Shown here in pieces: positions 8,556 to 17,326 of a DNA stretch of 52,270 bases. A program made the translations under genes and the position numbers. This stretch comes from Flavobacterium restrictum. Its GTDB lineage: Bacteria > Bacteroidota > Bacteroidia > Flavobacteriales > Flavobacteriaceae. The stretch is from contig NZ_VJZT01000017.1 of the NCBI RefSeq assembly GCF_007097245.1, positions 12,865 to 65,134 of the forward strand. The letters run 5' to 3'. A model generated the notes under the pieces. That model was not told the DNA's origin. It ran no database searches and saw nothing but the letters and a program-made list of their open reading frames with translations. Numbering within the stretch: position 1 is the stretch's first letter; each line of letters begins with the position of its first letter.

Positions 8556-9014
8556 ATGACTATTGACGAAACCGACAAAAAAATCTTACGTCTTTTGCAA
8601 GAAGATGCGCATTTGACCTTGAAAGATATTTCGAATCAAATTAATTTATCGCTCACGCCAGTGCATGATCGGGTGAAACGATTGGAGAAAGAAGGTATTA
8701 TTGAGAAGTATGTTTCGATTTTGAACAAAAAGAAATTGGGCAAGAACCTAACGGTGTATTGTCAAGTGACGTTGGTCAAACAAACCTTTGATATTTCCGA
8801 GGGTTTCAATCAATCGATTCTCAATTTACCCGAAGTGGTAGAGTGTAATTTTGTTTCAGGAAGTTTTGATTATATGCTCAAAATTGTCTTGCCTGATATG
8901 GAAAGTTACCACCATTTTCATCAAAAAAAGTTATCGATATTATCCGAGGTTTCTTTGATCAACAGTTTTTTTGTTATTTCCGAAGTGAAGAGTACGACGG
9001 TTTTGGCAATTTAA
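8556..9014 (+). CDS. Lrp/AsnC-family transcriptional regulator
   Basis: A 152-aa feast/famine regulator. The ATG at 8556 (MTIDETDKKILRLLQ) is the conserved family start; the reading frame stays open to 8415, but that extension is low-complexity and unlike the family. Residues ~3-60 are the winged helix-turn-helix (DISNQINLSLTPVHDRVKRLE) and ~65-150 the RAM ligand-binding/oligomerisation domain. It is divergent from ald over a 212-bp gap, so ald is the likely target. A weak -7 match (TGCATTTG, 8487-8494) precedes it. Confidence 0.9.
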   Translation: MTIDETDKKILRLLQEDAHLTLKDISNQINLSLTPVHDRVKRLEKEGIIEKYVSILNKKKLGKNLTVYCQVTLVKQTFDISEGFNQSILNLPEVVECNFVSGSFDYMLKIVLPDMESYHHFHQKKLSILSEVSLINSFFVISEVKSTTVLAI

Positions 9015-9040
9015 AGGGTAGTGAAAAATTTTAAAAAAAA

Positions 9041-9066
9041 AGCCACAGATTTAAAAACCTGTGGCT
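9041..9066. terminator. Bidirectional terminator between lrp-like gene and degQ-like gene
   Basis: Arms agccacag (9041-9048) and ctgtggct (9059-9066) are flanked by a run of nine A on the left, giving a T-run on the minus strand. It serves the minus-strand protease gene best and may also stop the plus-strand regulator. Confidence 0.75.
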
Positions 9067-9086
9067 AAAAATGGAATTGCAATCCT

Positions 9087-10487
9087 TTAAATAATAATCC
9101 TAAAAACTTCTCCGTTTTTATTAATCATCTCAATTCGGATGCTTTGGGAGTCGTCTTTGTCTTTAAAAATTTTAGAAACGGCTTCGATATTGGTCGCTTT
9201 AACATTATCAATATTCAAAATAATATTTCCTTTGAGTTCCTCGTTGTATTGCAATAAATTCTCGTTGGTAATGGCTTTTATTTTTACACCATAATCAATT
9301 TTGAATTTCTTTTTGTCATTGGCATCAATATTTTCTAGTTCGATTCCTTTGAATTCGGTGGTAAAAAATTCATTTTTGCTCAAAGTAACAGGAACGACTT
9401 TGTTTTTTCCGTCCCGAATATAGGTAACTTGCACCTTGTCATTAGGTCTTTTGGTATTAATATAGCCCGATAAATCGGCATAAGTTGCTATGTTTTGATC
9501 GTCAAGTTTTACAATGATATCTCCTTTTTGAAGCCCTGATTTTTCGGCACCAGAATTTTTAGATACTTTGTTGATGTAAAAACCTTGCGTTTGAGCAATC
9601 CCCAATTCTTTGGAGGCTGATCCATTGAGTTCGCCACCTTCAACTCCTAGAATGCCGCGTTGCACATTGCCAAATTCCATAATATCCTCGATGATTTTGC
9701 GGGCATTATTAGACGGAACGGCAAAGGAATAACCCGTATACGATCCTGTTGGCGATGAAATCATGGTGTTAATCCCTATGAGTTCGCCACGGGTATTGAC
9801 TAATGCGCCACCGCTATTACCTGGATTTACAGCAGCATCGGTTTGAATGAAAGACTGAATCCCGTTTGAATCTAAATTTCTAGCCTTGGCCGATACGATT
9901 CCTGCCGTAACAGTAGAGGTCAAATTATACGGATTTCCAACGGCTAGCACCCATTCGCCAATTTTTACAGCATCCGAATTGGCAAAAACGCTGTAAGGGA
10001 GTTTCTCCTCGGCGTTGATTTTTAGGAGGGCGATATCCATTTTTGAGTCAGTGCCTATGAGTTTGGCGGTATAGGATTTTTTGTTGTTGAGTGTGATTTC
10101 AATCTCGGTTGCGTCCTTTATAACGTGATTATTGGTTACAATATAACCATCTTCAGAAATGATTACGCCAGATCCAGTACCCACTTGTTCTTGCTGTTGT
10201 TGCCCGCCGTAGCCATAAAAATACTCTAGCATGGGGTTCGAAACGGTGCGTCTAGAGACATTTTTTACGTGAACAACGGTGTGAATGGTTTTGTCAGCCG
10301 CCTCGGTAAAATCAAGCACTTCGGAGGATAAACCCACGTTTTTTCCGTAGGATTGGGATGCTGTGGTAACAATACTGTTTTTGGTATTAGAAAAATAACC
10401 ATTGCCTTCAAACGCTAATTTGTAAGCACCTAGCGTTGTTGCTCCGCTTAACAAAGAAATCAAAAATAGGGATGAAAATTTTTTCAT
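9087..10487 (-). CDS. DegQ/HtrA-type periplasmic serine protease
   Basis: A 466-aa envelope protease/chaperone of family S1C that handles misfolded exported proteins. The ATG at 10487 (MKKFSSLFLISLLSG) puts a membrane/signal segment at the N-terminus; the frame is open to 10568 but the extra residues look non-coding. The trypsin-like domain has His121 (NNHV), Asp151 (DIALL) and Ser225 (GNSGG). A PDZ domain follows (about 300-390: 'GFYINKVSKNSGAEKSGLQ'), and the C-terminal ~75 residues resemble a degenerate second PDZ. A Gln-rich 'GGQQQQEQ' loop lies just before the protease core, in the LA-loop position. It is divergent from dapF with a terminator downstream. Confidence 0.93.
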   Translation of the reverse strand: MKKFSSLFLISLLSGATTLGAYKLAFEGNGYFSNTKNSIVTTASQSYGKNVGLSSEVLDFTEAADKTIHTVVHVKNVSRRTVSNPMLEYFYGYGGQQQQEQVGTGSGVIISEDGYIVTNNHVIKDATEIEITLNNKKSYTAKLIGTDSKMDIALLKINAEEKLPYSVFANSDAVKIGEWVLAVGNPYNLTSTVTAGIVSAKARNLDSNGIQSFIQTDAAVNPGNSGGALVNTRGELIGINTMISSPTGSYTGYSFAVPSNNARKIIEDIMEFGNVQRGILGVEGGELNGSASKELGIAQTQGFYINKVSKNSGAEKSGLQKGDIIVKLDDQNIATYADLSGYINTKRPNDKVQVTYIRDGKNKVVPVTLSKNEFFTTEFKGIELENIDANDKKKFKIDYGVKIKAITNENLLQYNEELKGNIILNIDNVKATNIEAVSKIFKDKDDSQSIRIEMINKNGEVFRIII

Positions 10488-10592
10488 AATAGATTTTGGT
10501 TTTAAAATTATAAGGTAAAAATAAAAGTTATTTTTTGTGTGCAAAAATGCTTTAACGCTCTTTAACAATGATTAACATTTCATTAATAATTG

Positions 10593-10600
10593 TACTTTTG
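10593..10600 (+). promoter_or_regulatory. -7 element of the dapF promoter
   Basis: TACTTTTG matches TAnnTTTG exactly, 19 bp before the dapF ATG at 10620. It also rules out the alternative in-frame TTG start at 10590, which would lie upstream of the predicted transcription start. No convincing -33 TTG at the ideal distance. Confidence 0.5.
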
Positions 10601-10619
10601 TATTCCAATAAAGACTAAA

Positions 10620-11402
10620 ATGCAAATAGAATTTTATAAATACCAGGGCACAGGAAACGATTTTGTGATGATTGATAATCGGACTACTTTTTTTCCAAAA
10701 GAAAATACCAAACTCATAGCACATTTATGCGATCGGCGATTTGGTGTTGGTGGCGATGGACTTATTTTGTTAGAAAACGACTCCGAGACCGATTTCAAGA
10801 TGGTCTATTACAATTCCGATGGGAACCAAAGCTCGATGTGTGGCAATGGAGGACGCTGTTTGGTGGCTTTCGCCAAAAAGCTACAGGTTATAGACAACAC
10901 CACAACCTTTATCGCCACCGACGGTTTGCACCATGCAACAGTTGCCGAAAACGGATTGGTTTCGCTCCAAATGATTGACGTTACAACCATTGCCATAACA
11001 CCTGATTATGCGTTCTTGAACACAGGTTCGCCACATCATGTGCAAATAGTTGCTGCTTTAGCGCACTACAATGTAAAGGAAAACGGAGCGGCAATTCGCT
11101 ACGGGGAGTTGTATGGTAAGGAAGGCAGTAATATAAATTTTGTACATAAAATAGACGAAACAACTTTTTCGCTTCGCACCTACGAGCGAGGTGTTGAGGA
11201 CGAAACCTTGGCTTGTGGTACTGGTGCAACCGCAGTTGCCATTGCGATGCATGCGACAGGACAAACTACTGCCACCACGCTAGATTTGACAGTAGAAGGC
11301 GGGGAATTAGTCGTTTCTTTTGATGAAAATCAAGGAAAATATACGAATATTTTCTTGAAAGGGCCTGCGGAGTTTGTGTTTAAAGGGAGTGTTGGGGTGT
11401 GA
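10620..11402 (+). CDS. dapF: Diaminopimelate epimerase
   Basis: Converts LL- to meso-diaminopimelate for lysine and peptidoglycan synthesis; cytoplasmic, 260 aa. The two catalytic cysteines are present: Cys74 in MCGNGGRC and Cys199 in ACGTGA. The two-fold pseudo-repeat of the family is visible, with the N-terminal 'FYKYQGTGNDFVMID' signature. The ATG at 10620 is chosen over TTG 10590 because a promoter -7 sits between them. In related genomes I recall dapF lying next to GNAT and mltG genes; here 5.4 kb separate them. Confidence 0.95.
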   Translation: MQIEFYKYQGTGNDFVMIDNRTTFFPKENTKLIAHLCDRRFGVGGDGLILLENDSETDFKMVYYNSDGNQSSMCGNGGRCLVAFAKKLQVIDNTTTFIATDGLHHATVAENGLVSLQMIDVTTIAITPDYAFLNTGSPHHVQIVAALAHYNVKENGAAIRYGELYGKEGSNINFVHKIDETTFSLRTYERGVEDETLACGTGATAVAIAMHATGQTTATTLDLTVEGGELVVSFDENQGKYTNIFLKGPAEFVFKGSVGV

Positions 11403-11533
11403 TTCAGTGGGTTATTTTATGGTTATTAGGATTAGGGTAAAATTACTCAATTTAGTGTTACATGGCGATATAAAGTATAATTTTATGAAATGACATCAAT
11501 TTTCATGGACTTTCGTTGCTTTGTTATAGCATA

Positions 11534-11571
11534 ATAAAAACCTCGCAATTTTTACTTTGCGAGGTTTTTAT
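11534..11571 (+). terminator. Rho-independent terminator downstream of dapF
   Basis: Perfect 15-bp arms (11534-11548 and 11557-11571) with core cctcgcaa/ttgcgagg and an 8-nt loop, ending in a T-rich tail. It lies 130 bp after dapF. The remaining intergenic stretch 11572-11859 contains AT-rich sequence in which I see no gene or motif. Confidence 0.8.
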
Positions 11572-11859
11572 TTTGTGTCTGATCAACTTTGGCAGGAGTC
11601 AGAGGTATTGCGTAAGCCGTTTATTTATTTTTGCTCGTGTCAGCTGGGGAATTGATTTTTTCTTTGTTACTAATTAACAGTAATAACTTTTTTTAATTTC
11701 TCATTTTACCATCCATTTCGATTCAAAATTGGCATCTTTTGGATTGCCATATTTTGTGGTCAATTTATCATGTACTATCATTTTTTTAAATGTTTTGGTT
11801 ATTGCTTACTCTATTTACACTTTTCGGTTTGCGAGGGTAATATTGATTAGCTGAAAACT

Positions 11860-13560
11860 CTAATCACAAATGTTAGTATTGTTATTGCAATTAATTTTAA
11901 AAATAGTATTAGGCACATTTGATGTCTTTACGCTTGTTTGCCAAGGGCTATTATTTTTTCTTGCCCAATATCTTTTAAACCAATTAAATGAGTCTGGATT
12001 AACGGCATTCTCAATAGATGATTTGTGTGCTAAAAATAAGTGCTTAAGCTTCATTTTTTTACATACTCTTGATTTCCACTCAACAAAATTATAAACACCT
12101 TGACAATTACATGTTTGATGATTAAAGTAAAGTGGTCCATTCATTTGTCCATTAATATCCGCTTTATTCCTTTTAAATTTACCATTCGAGTTTTTAATAA
12201 AACTTCTAATAATTGTAACTATCCTATTATTTCTTTCTCTCATTTTAACACTTAATCGATAAATTCCATTTGAACTTGTTATATTATTTTTACAATAATT
12301 TCGTTTGGGATGAGTCTCACAACACAAACTCGGGTCTATAGGATTAACTATTATCTCCTTTGATTGAGGACAATTTGGGTCAGTACTTTTAATAATAATT
12401 TTTTTTGCACCTGCACAATTATACCTTAATTGAATTGAATTAGGGCTTTGCCCAATTATCTGTGGATTTCCATTTGTAACATCGAAAAGAAAAGAATCAT
12501 TTCCTGCTGTACATAGATTGTCAACCTTTTCAATCGCTACTTCAAAATTATTGACATATGCAGGGGATACATTAATATCACAAGGATATGGAACACTAAA
12601 TGTAATCGGTTTTGTAGTTTTACATGTTTCTACTTTTCCATCAATTGTGTAACTAAAATTCGCAGTTACATTAATTACATGCGTTGAATTTATCCCTGGA
12701 AAATATTTCGGCAATAAAATTCCGTAATTAACAATAGCTATTCCACATTGATTTGATGAGATAGAACTCATATCAGTTGGTAGATAAACTGTACTAACGC
12801 CATCAATATTTACATCACAACTTGTAAGGTTGTAAAAACCTTGATAATAATTAGGAAATGTAATTTCAATATTGACATATTCAGGATGGCATTTGTCTGG
12901 TATGCAGAGCCCAACAGATACTTTTTGACAAAATATATTTGTATTTAAAACCCTATAATTTACTTCGTCATTACAAATATCGACTTGTACAAAATTGAAA
13001 AGTGGTTTAACATTGTTTTGAACATTACTACTATATTTTGAAAAATACTCTTTTGCCAGTCGGATTGATTCATTACAGTCTTTTCCAACTGGAAATTTAA
13101 ATAATGTACAGTCGTCAAAATAATAATAAACAATACCGTCAATGACTAGCATTCGATCTTGATTTAACAAAGTCTGTAAGATTTCATCATCTTCTAATAT
13201 TTCAGGAACTGGGTTTACTGAAAGATCTACACCATTATTTTCTGCAATATCTTCTTGATTTTTAATAAAAGTTCTGTAAGAAGTATGTAGTTTAGAGATT
13301 TCAAAATCTGTTAATGGTTTTTCCTCGTCTAATGCTGTAGGATATGATGCTGAATTTTCAAACGTTTCCTGTTGGTATTCAAGATAATCGTGAATTAGAT
13401 TATATTGGATAGAATCTTTAAAAACCAGTAATCCACAATTATTTTTATAAACAATGGACGACTCTTTAACAAAAACTTTTTTCATTAAATCACATGAAAC
13501 AACAGATGTCAAAATAATTAAATATATTGAAAGTTTAAATATAATTTTTATTTTTTTCAT
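11860..13560 (-). CDS. Large cysteine-rich lipoprotein of unknown function
   Basis: A 566-aa protein I cannot assign. The start at 13560 gives a lipoprotein signal peptide with lipobox VVSC; the open frame to 13623 is probably not translated, since it overlaps the upstream gene. The mature part is polar with many Cys. It has an N-terminal ~200-aa region without recognisable motifs, a middle region of immunoglobulin-like beta repeats, a PKD/SprB-like stretch near 375-425 ('GNPQIIGQSPNSIQLRYN...TDPNCPQSK') and a basic Cys-rich C-terminus (CCETHPKRNYC, CNCQG). It is probably anchored at the outer membrane and faces the outside or periplasm. It is second in an operon with the barrel-like gene 11 bp upstream and lies in an apparent islet between dapF and mltG. 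Confidence 0.7.
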   Translation of the reverse strand: MKKIKIIFKLSIYLIILTSVVSCDLMKKVFVKESSIVYKNNCGLLVFKDSIQYNLIHDYLEYQQETFENSASYPTALDEEKPLTDFEISKLHTSYRTFIKNQEDIAENNGVDLSVNPVPEILEDDEILQTLLNQDRMLVIDGIVYYYFDDCTLFKFPVGKDCNESIRLAKEYFSKYSSNVQNNVKPLFNFVQVDICNDEVNYRVLNTNIFCQKVSVGLCIPDKCHPEYVNIEITFPNYYQGFYNLTSCDVNIDGVSTVYLPTDMSSISSNQCGIAIVNYGILLPKYFPGINSTHVINVTANFSYTIDGKVETCKTTKPITFSVPYPCDINVSPAYVNNFEVAIEKVDNLCTAGNDSFLFDVTNGNPQIIGQSPNSIQLRYNCAGAKKIIIKSTDPNCPQSKEIIVNPIDPSLCCETHPKRNYCKNNITSSNGIYRLSVKMRERNNRIVTIIRSFIKNSNGKFKRNKADINGQMNGPLYFNHQTCNCQGVYNFVEWKSRVCKKMKLKHLFLAHKSSIENAVNPDSFNWFKRYWARKNNSPWQTSVKTSNVPNTIFKINCNNNTNICD

Positions 13561-13571
13561 AATTTCTATAT

Positions 13572-14276
13572 TTATTTTTTTGTTAGGTCGGGCATTTCTC
13601 CAAGACATCCTACTCCTGCACATCTATAACAATACGCGCCACGGCAATCCTGTTCCGTAATACTCACCCCAACCCCAAATCCACCAAAATTGGAGTAACT
13701 TGCTTTTAAATTAACAAAAATCTTACTTGTTTTTATCACATTTACTATTAAGGCAGGACTATAAACAAAACTCATTGCATTGGTTTTTACTTCTGTGCTT
13801 GGTGTTGTTTGTCCTAAATAAAACTCTAGATTTTGTTTGTTGCTAAATAATACACCTGCTTTTAAGTCAAGCCACATCAACGGTAGTCTTTTGTTTTGCG
13901 ATTTTGGGAATAACATAAATTGTGGACTTGCCATTATACTAAAGCCACCTGGATTTTTTTTAGTAAATTTATAGGTGTCATATTCTATGTTATTTGCTTT
14001 AGCATAAGCAACAACTACGTTTTCGTCATTGGATCCAGTAATATAATCTAGTGCAAGTTTGTATCTAGTGGTTCCTGATTTTGGAAACAACATAAAATCA
14101 AGTCCTGCTGATTGACCATTTTTAAAAAACAGTAATGGGCTAGTGCCTTCTTTTTGAATACCAGTTCCAATATGGTAGGCAGCATTTCCTCCAAATGTTA
14201 TTTTGGACTTTGTTTGCGAATACACTTGTATTTGTAAAAATAGTAGTGTAAAAATTAAAATTTTTAGATTTTTCAT
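13572..14276 (-). CDS. Putative outer-membrane beta-barrel protein with C-terminal Cys cluster
   Basis: A 234-aa protein with a signal peptide (residues 1-20, ending VYSQ), then alternating hydrophobic/polar strands (GGNAAYHIGTG, GLDFMLFP, FSIMASPQFMLFP, MWLDLKAGVLF, NLKASYSNFGGFGVGVSI) typical of small outer-membrane barrels. The C-terminal tail, however, carries five Cys in about 15 residues (DCRGAYCYRCAGVGC), unusual for a barrel, which normally ends with an aromatic residue. It is first in a two-gene operon with the lipoprotein downstream, which may be its partner. Function unknown. Confidence 0.7.
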   Translation of the reverse strand: MKNLKILIFTLLFLQIQVYSQTKSKITFGGNAAYHIGTGIQKEGTSPLLFFKNGQSAGLDFMLFPKSGTTRYKLALDYITGSNDENVVVAYAKANNIEYDTYKFTKKNPGGFSIMASPQFMLFPKSQNKRLPLMWLDLKAGVLFSNKQNLEFYLGQTTPSTEVKTNAMSFVYSPALIVNVIKTSKIFVNLKASYSNFGGFGVGVSITEQDCRGAYCYRCAGVGCLGEMPDLTKK

Positions 14277-14325
14277 TGTTTTGGTTTTTTGTTTCCCCTA
14301 CTCTTGGTTTGGCTTTTCGGGTTGC
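14277..14325 (-). promoter_or_regulatory. Leader with motif shared with two accessory genes
   Basis: On the plus strand cctactcttggtttggctt (from 14297) sits 20 bp upstream of the start codon at 14276. It resembles the leader motif cctactctaaattggttttc located 20-22 bp upstream of the genes starting at 46170 and 46691. The match is partial. The rest of the 416-bp gap 14277-14692 holds one inverted repeat (14583-14612) and no gene that I can see. Confidence 0.35.
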
Positions 14326-14582
14326 GCCAATTATTTTTTATATTCATACTACCTTGTAATCCACGCCCAGATTTTGTGCAGTAGCTGTAGACTTTTTGTT
14401 AGTTTTTGCATTAGTTCTTTTTTTCATAATTGACATGAATTCAGTTTACTTCCTCTATTCGCAACGCTCGGAGGTATTATTTTTACTGAAATAATTTTTT
14501 AAAATTTCTTTAGTAAAATTGCTCTTAAACTTGAAAAAAATCGATGAGTGATTAACTATAAATAGTAGGGTTAATCAACCTA

Positions 14583-14612
14583 TTTTTATACCGTTAATTC
14601 ACGGTATAAAAA
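14583..14612. repeat. Perfect inverted repeat upstream of the histidine kinase
   Basis: Arms tttttataccgt (14583-14594) and acggtataaaaa (14601-14612) with loop taattc. It sits 80 bp before the kinase start and just after a second small dyad (ggttaatcaacc). It may be an operator or a terminator for upstream transcription; no gene ends just before it on the plus strand, which favours a regulatory role. Confidence 0.5.
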
Positions 14613-14692
14613 ATGTTTGATTGCCCGTAGGAACTATAAAATATTTAGACAATATTTGTTGTACGTAATAGTTTTTGTAATAGGATGTAGTT

Positions 14693-16027
14693 ATGAGTTT
14701 AAACAGTAGTCAATTTGAAATAGTTTCCTTTTTCTCTTTGGGTTTTTTATGTCTTGTTGGCTGTATTAGCTTGTACTTAAGCATATTGTTTAAGTCCAAA
14801 ATTTATTATTATTACTGTGGTTATGTTGTGTCGGTTTTAATTTTTATCGCTAGTGTTTATTTCAAGGCTACAAATTATTATCCCAATTATTCCCAAGGTC
14901 TCTATGTTTTACAACTTCTTATAGATGTAGTGCAAATGATTGCTAGTTTTATGTTTGGAGCCTTTATATACCACGCATTAATTCTAGAGGATTTAAAGTT
15001 CAAAAAATTAAAATTTGTATTTCAATTCTTCGGAGGATTTACTCTTTTTTATGTGCTAACCGTAATTTTTTTTCCCAGTTTTGTAAAGGAAAGCATACCG
15101 TACTTTATGGTGTCTAGGGCTGTTGTAGTGCTACTTTCATTACTTTTTTATTATTTTATTAGCAAAGAACTTAAAAAAATATATTTCAGATATTTGTTTC
15201 TAGCCATTACCTTTTTGCTTTTATGTGGATTTTTTGCATTTTGGGATTCGGTTACTAATTATAATTCCGATCCTTATCTAGGATTTGAATACCTCTGCTT
15301 GGGCTATATTCTCGAAAACATTTGTTTTGCATGTGCTTTTATTTATAAATATTTTTCGACTGATCGACAAAAAAAAGATGATGAAATCCAACATAAATTT
15401 CAATTAAACGTTGTTCAAATCGAAATGCAACAGCAAACCATGCAACATATTGGTCGAGAAATTCATGATAATATTGGACAGAAACTTACCCTAGCCAGTT
15501 TATATACCCAACAATTGGGATACGAAAATAAAGCACCACAAATAAATGATAAAATAGAAAATATAAGTTCGATTATCAATCAATCGCTCAATGATTTGCG
15601 ACAATTGTCAAAATCATTAACAGATAATGCTATAAAAATCAATACTTTGTATGATTTGTTAGAGTTGGAATGTAAAAAATGGCACGAGATTAAAAATTGC
15701 GAAATGAATTTAGAAAGTAATTCAAAGAGCATAATTTTGCCTTACCAAACCAAGAGTGTTTTGCTTCGGATCTCGCAAGAATTTATACAAAACAGCATTA
15801 AACATTCGGGTTGCAAAAACATAAATATTACGCTAAATACTGTAAACAACAAATTACAACTTTGTTTGCAAGACGACGGAAAAGGCTTTGATGTAAATAT
15901 AACATATGACGGAATAGGTTTGAAAAATATTAAAAAACGAATCGAGATAATTGACGGTAGCTCTATTCTTGAAAGTCACGAAAAGACAGGTACAAAATTA
16001 CTAATAGACATCCCCTTTATAAAATGA
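14693..16027 (+). CDS. Sensor histidine kinase, NarL-partner (HisKA_3) type, with multi-helix membrane sensor
   Basis: A 444-aa membrane kinase. The N-terminal ~220 residues contain about seven hydrophobic helices and no extracytoplasmic domain, resembling a 7TM sensor. A coiled coil follows (~225-250), then the dimerisation/phosphoacceptor helix with His258 in 'GREIHDNIGQ', and an HATPase domain with N box ('EFIQNSIKHS'), G1 box (DDGKGFD) and G2 (GIGLKNIKKR). It phosphorylates the response regulator encoded by the overlapping next gene (4-bp ATGA overlap). The signal is unknown. It lies in the dapF-GNAT islet. Confidence 0.92.
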   Translation: MSLNSSQFEIVSFFSLGFLCLVGCISLYLSILFKSKIYYYYCGYVVSVLIFIASVYFKATNYYPNYSQGLYVLQLLIDVVQMIASFMFGAFIYHALILEDLKFKKLKFVFQFFGGFTLFYVLTVIFFPSFVKESIPYFMVSRAVVVLLSLLFYYFISKELKKIYFRYLFLAITFLLLCGFFAFWDSVTNYNSDPYLGFEYLCLGYILENICFACAFIYKYFSTDRQKKDDEIQHKFQLNVVQIEMQQQTMQHIGREIHDNIGQKLTLASLYTQQLGYENKAPQINDKIENISSIINQSLNDLRQLSKSLTDNAIKINTLYDLLELECKKWHEIKNCEMNLESNSKSIILPYQTKSVLLRISQEFIQNSIKHSGCKNINITLNTVNNKLQLCLQDDGKGFDVNITYDGIGLKNIKKRIEIIDGSSILESHEKTGTKLLIDIPFIK

Positions 16028-16662
16028 AAAAAACCATTGTAATTGTCGACGACCACATACTTATTGCAAAAGCTTTGCAAAGTATAATTACAAACTTTAG
16101 TCAATTTGAAGTGCTGTACGAATGCCAAAACGGCAAGGAACTACAAGAAATATTCGCTGTAAAAACTAACGTTCCCAATGTGGTTTTATTAGACATTAGT
16201 ATGCCTATTATGAATGGTTTTGAAACCGCAAAATGGCTAAAAGAAAACCACCCCAATGTCCTCATAATGGCATTAAGCATGCAAGACGATGAGCAAAGTT
16301 TGATAAAAATGATAAAAAATGGAGCCAAGGGTTATTTGCTCAAAAACGCACACCCAGCAGAACTTGAAAACGCCTTGAATTTATTGCTAAAAAACGGCTA
16401 TTATTACCCAGATTGGGCTGTAAATAGATTGTTTGCAAACATTAATAATACCTCTTCTAATGAAGTGGAAATCTGTTTTAGCGACAGAGAAAAAGAATTT
16501 TTAAAATACACAATAACCGAATTGACCTATAAAGAAATTGCCGATAAAATGTGCTGTAGTCCAAGAACCGTAGAAGGGTATCGAGACAATTTGTTCGAAA
16601 AATTAGAACTAAAGAGTAGAGTAGGGCTAGCCGTTTATGCTATGAAAAATGGATTTATATAA
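16024..16662 (+). CDS. NarL/LuxR-family response regulator
   Basis: A 212-aa two-component regulator. The receiver domain has the acidic pair at Asp9-Asp10 and phosphoacceptor Asp57 (VVLLDISMP), with Lys ~107 in 'GYLLKNA'. The C-terminal LuxR-type helix-turn-helix is at ~150-205 ('LTYKEIADKMCCSPRTVEGYRDNLFEKL'). It is translationally coupled to the kinase by the ATGA overlap. Its targets are unknown; the secreted protein pair on the other side of the 416-bp gap is a candidate by proximity only. Confidence 0.94.
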   Translation: MKKTIVIVDDHILIAKALQSIITNFSQFEVLYECQNGKELQEIFAVKTNVPNVVLLDISMPIMNGFETAKWLKENHPNVLIMALSMQDDEQSLIKMIKNGAKGYLLKNAHPAELENALNLLLKNGYYYPDWAVNRLFANINNTSSNEVEICFSDREKEFLKYTITELTYKEIADKMCCSPRTVEGYRDNLFEKLELKSRVGLAVYAMKNGFI

Positions 16663-16780
16663 AAAAATAAAATTTCTAGAATTGAAGTTTGTAAAATCCT
16701 ATTTTTTATTAAATTTATAGCAACATATAGTGCTGCTGTTATTTATAAAGGTAGCGCAAAAACTATGCTAACTATCAATA

Positions 16781-17314
16781 ATGATCACACTAAAAGGCGA
16801 TACCATTTACCTCCGAGCACTTGAACCCAATGATTTGGAGTTTGTGTATGCTATGGAAAACGACCAAAGCATTTGGGAAGTAAGCAATACCCAAACGCCT
16901 TACAGTAGGTTTTTGGTAAAGCAATACCTCGAAAATGCACATCAGGATATTTACGAAGCCAAGCAGTTGCGGTTGGCAATTTGCCAAGATCAAGATTTTC
17001 CAGCCATTGGATTAATCGATTTATTTGATTTTGATCCCAAGAACAATAGGGCAGGGGTTGGGATTGTCATACAAGCTTTGGAAAACAGAAAACAAAATTG
17101 GGGCTCCGAAGCATTAGAACTGCTTATTGACTATGCTTTTTACAATTTAAACCTGCATCAATTGTACGCAAATATTGCGACAGAAAATACCGCAAGTATG
17201 GCTCTTTTTACTAAATTTGGATTCCAGAAAATAGGTGTCAAAAAAGAGTGGACTTTGGTCAACGGAATTTACAAGGACGAAGCCGTTTTTCAACTCATCA
17301 ATAATCAACTTTAA
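16781..17314 (+). CDS. GNAT acetyltransferase, RimJ/RimL-like
   Basis: A 177-aa GCN5-related N-acetyltransferase of the RimJ/RimL/SpeG type, starting 'MITLKGDTIYLRALEPNDLEF'. The acetyl-CoA-binding region is 'VGIVIQALENRKQNWGSEAL' (~88-107), with the Q/RxxGxG/A motif weakened to 'RKQNWGSEA'. The C-terminal 'TENTASMALFTKFGFQKIG' is characteristic. It transfers acetyl to an amino group, substrate unknown. It precedes mltG by 12 bp and is probably co-transcribed with it. Confidence 0.88.
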   Translation: MITLKGDTIYLRALEPNDLEFVYAMENDQSIWEVSNTQTPYSRFLVKQYLENAHQDIYEAKQLRLAICQDQDFPAIGLIDLFDFDPKNNRAGVGIVIQALENRKQNWGSEALELLIDYAFYNLNLHQLYANIATENTASMALFTKFGFQKIGVKKEWTLVNGIYKDEAVFQLINNQL

Positions 17315-17326
17315 AAAAATATCGTT

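Noticed and set aside
10590..10619. Upstream TTG start for dapF
   Set aside because: A -7 promoter element overlaps this stretch and the added residues are not conserved.
11870..12094. Plus-strand 74-aa ORF within the lipoprotein gene
   Set aside because: Antisense shadow with no motif and no promoter.
13561..13623. Upstream start of the Cys-rich lipoprotein
   Set aside because: It overlaps the end of the upstream gene and would bury the lipoprotein signal peptide.
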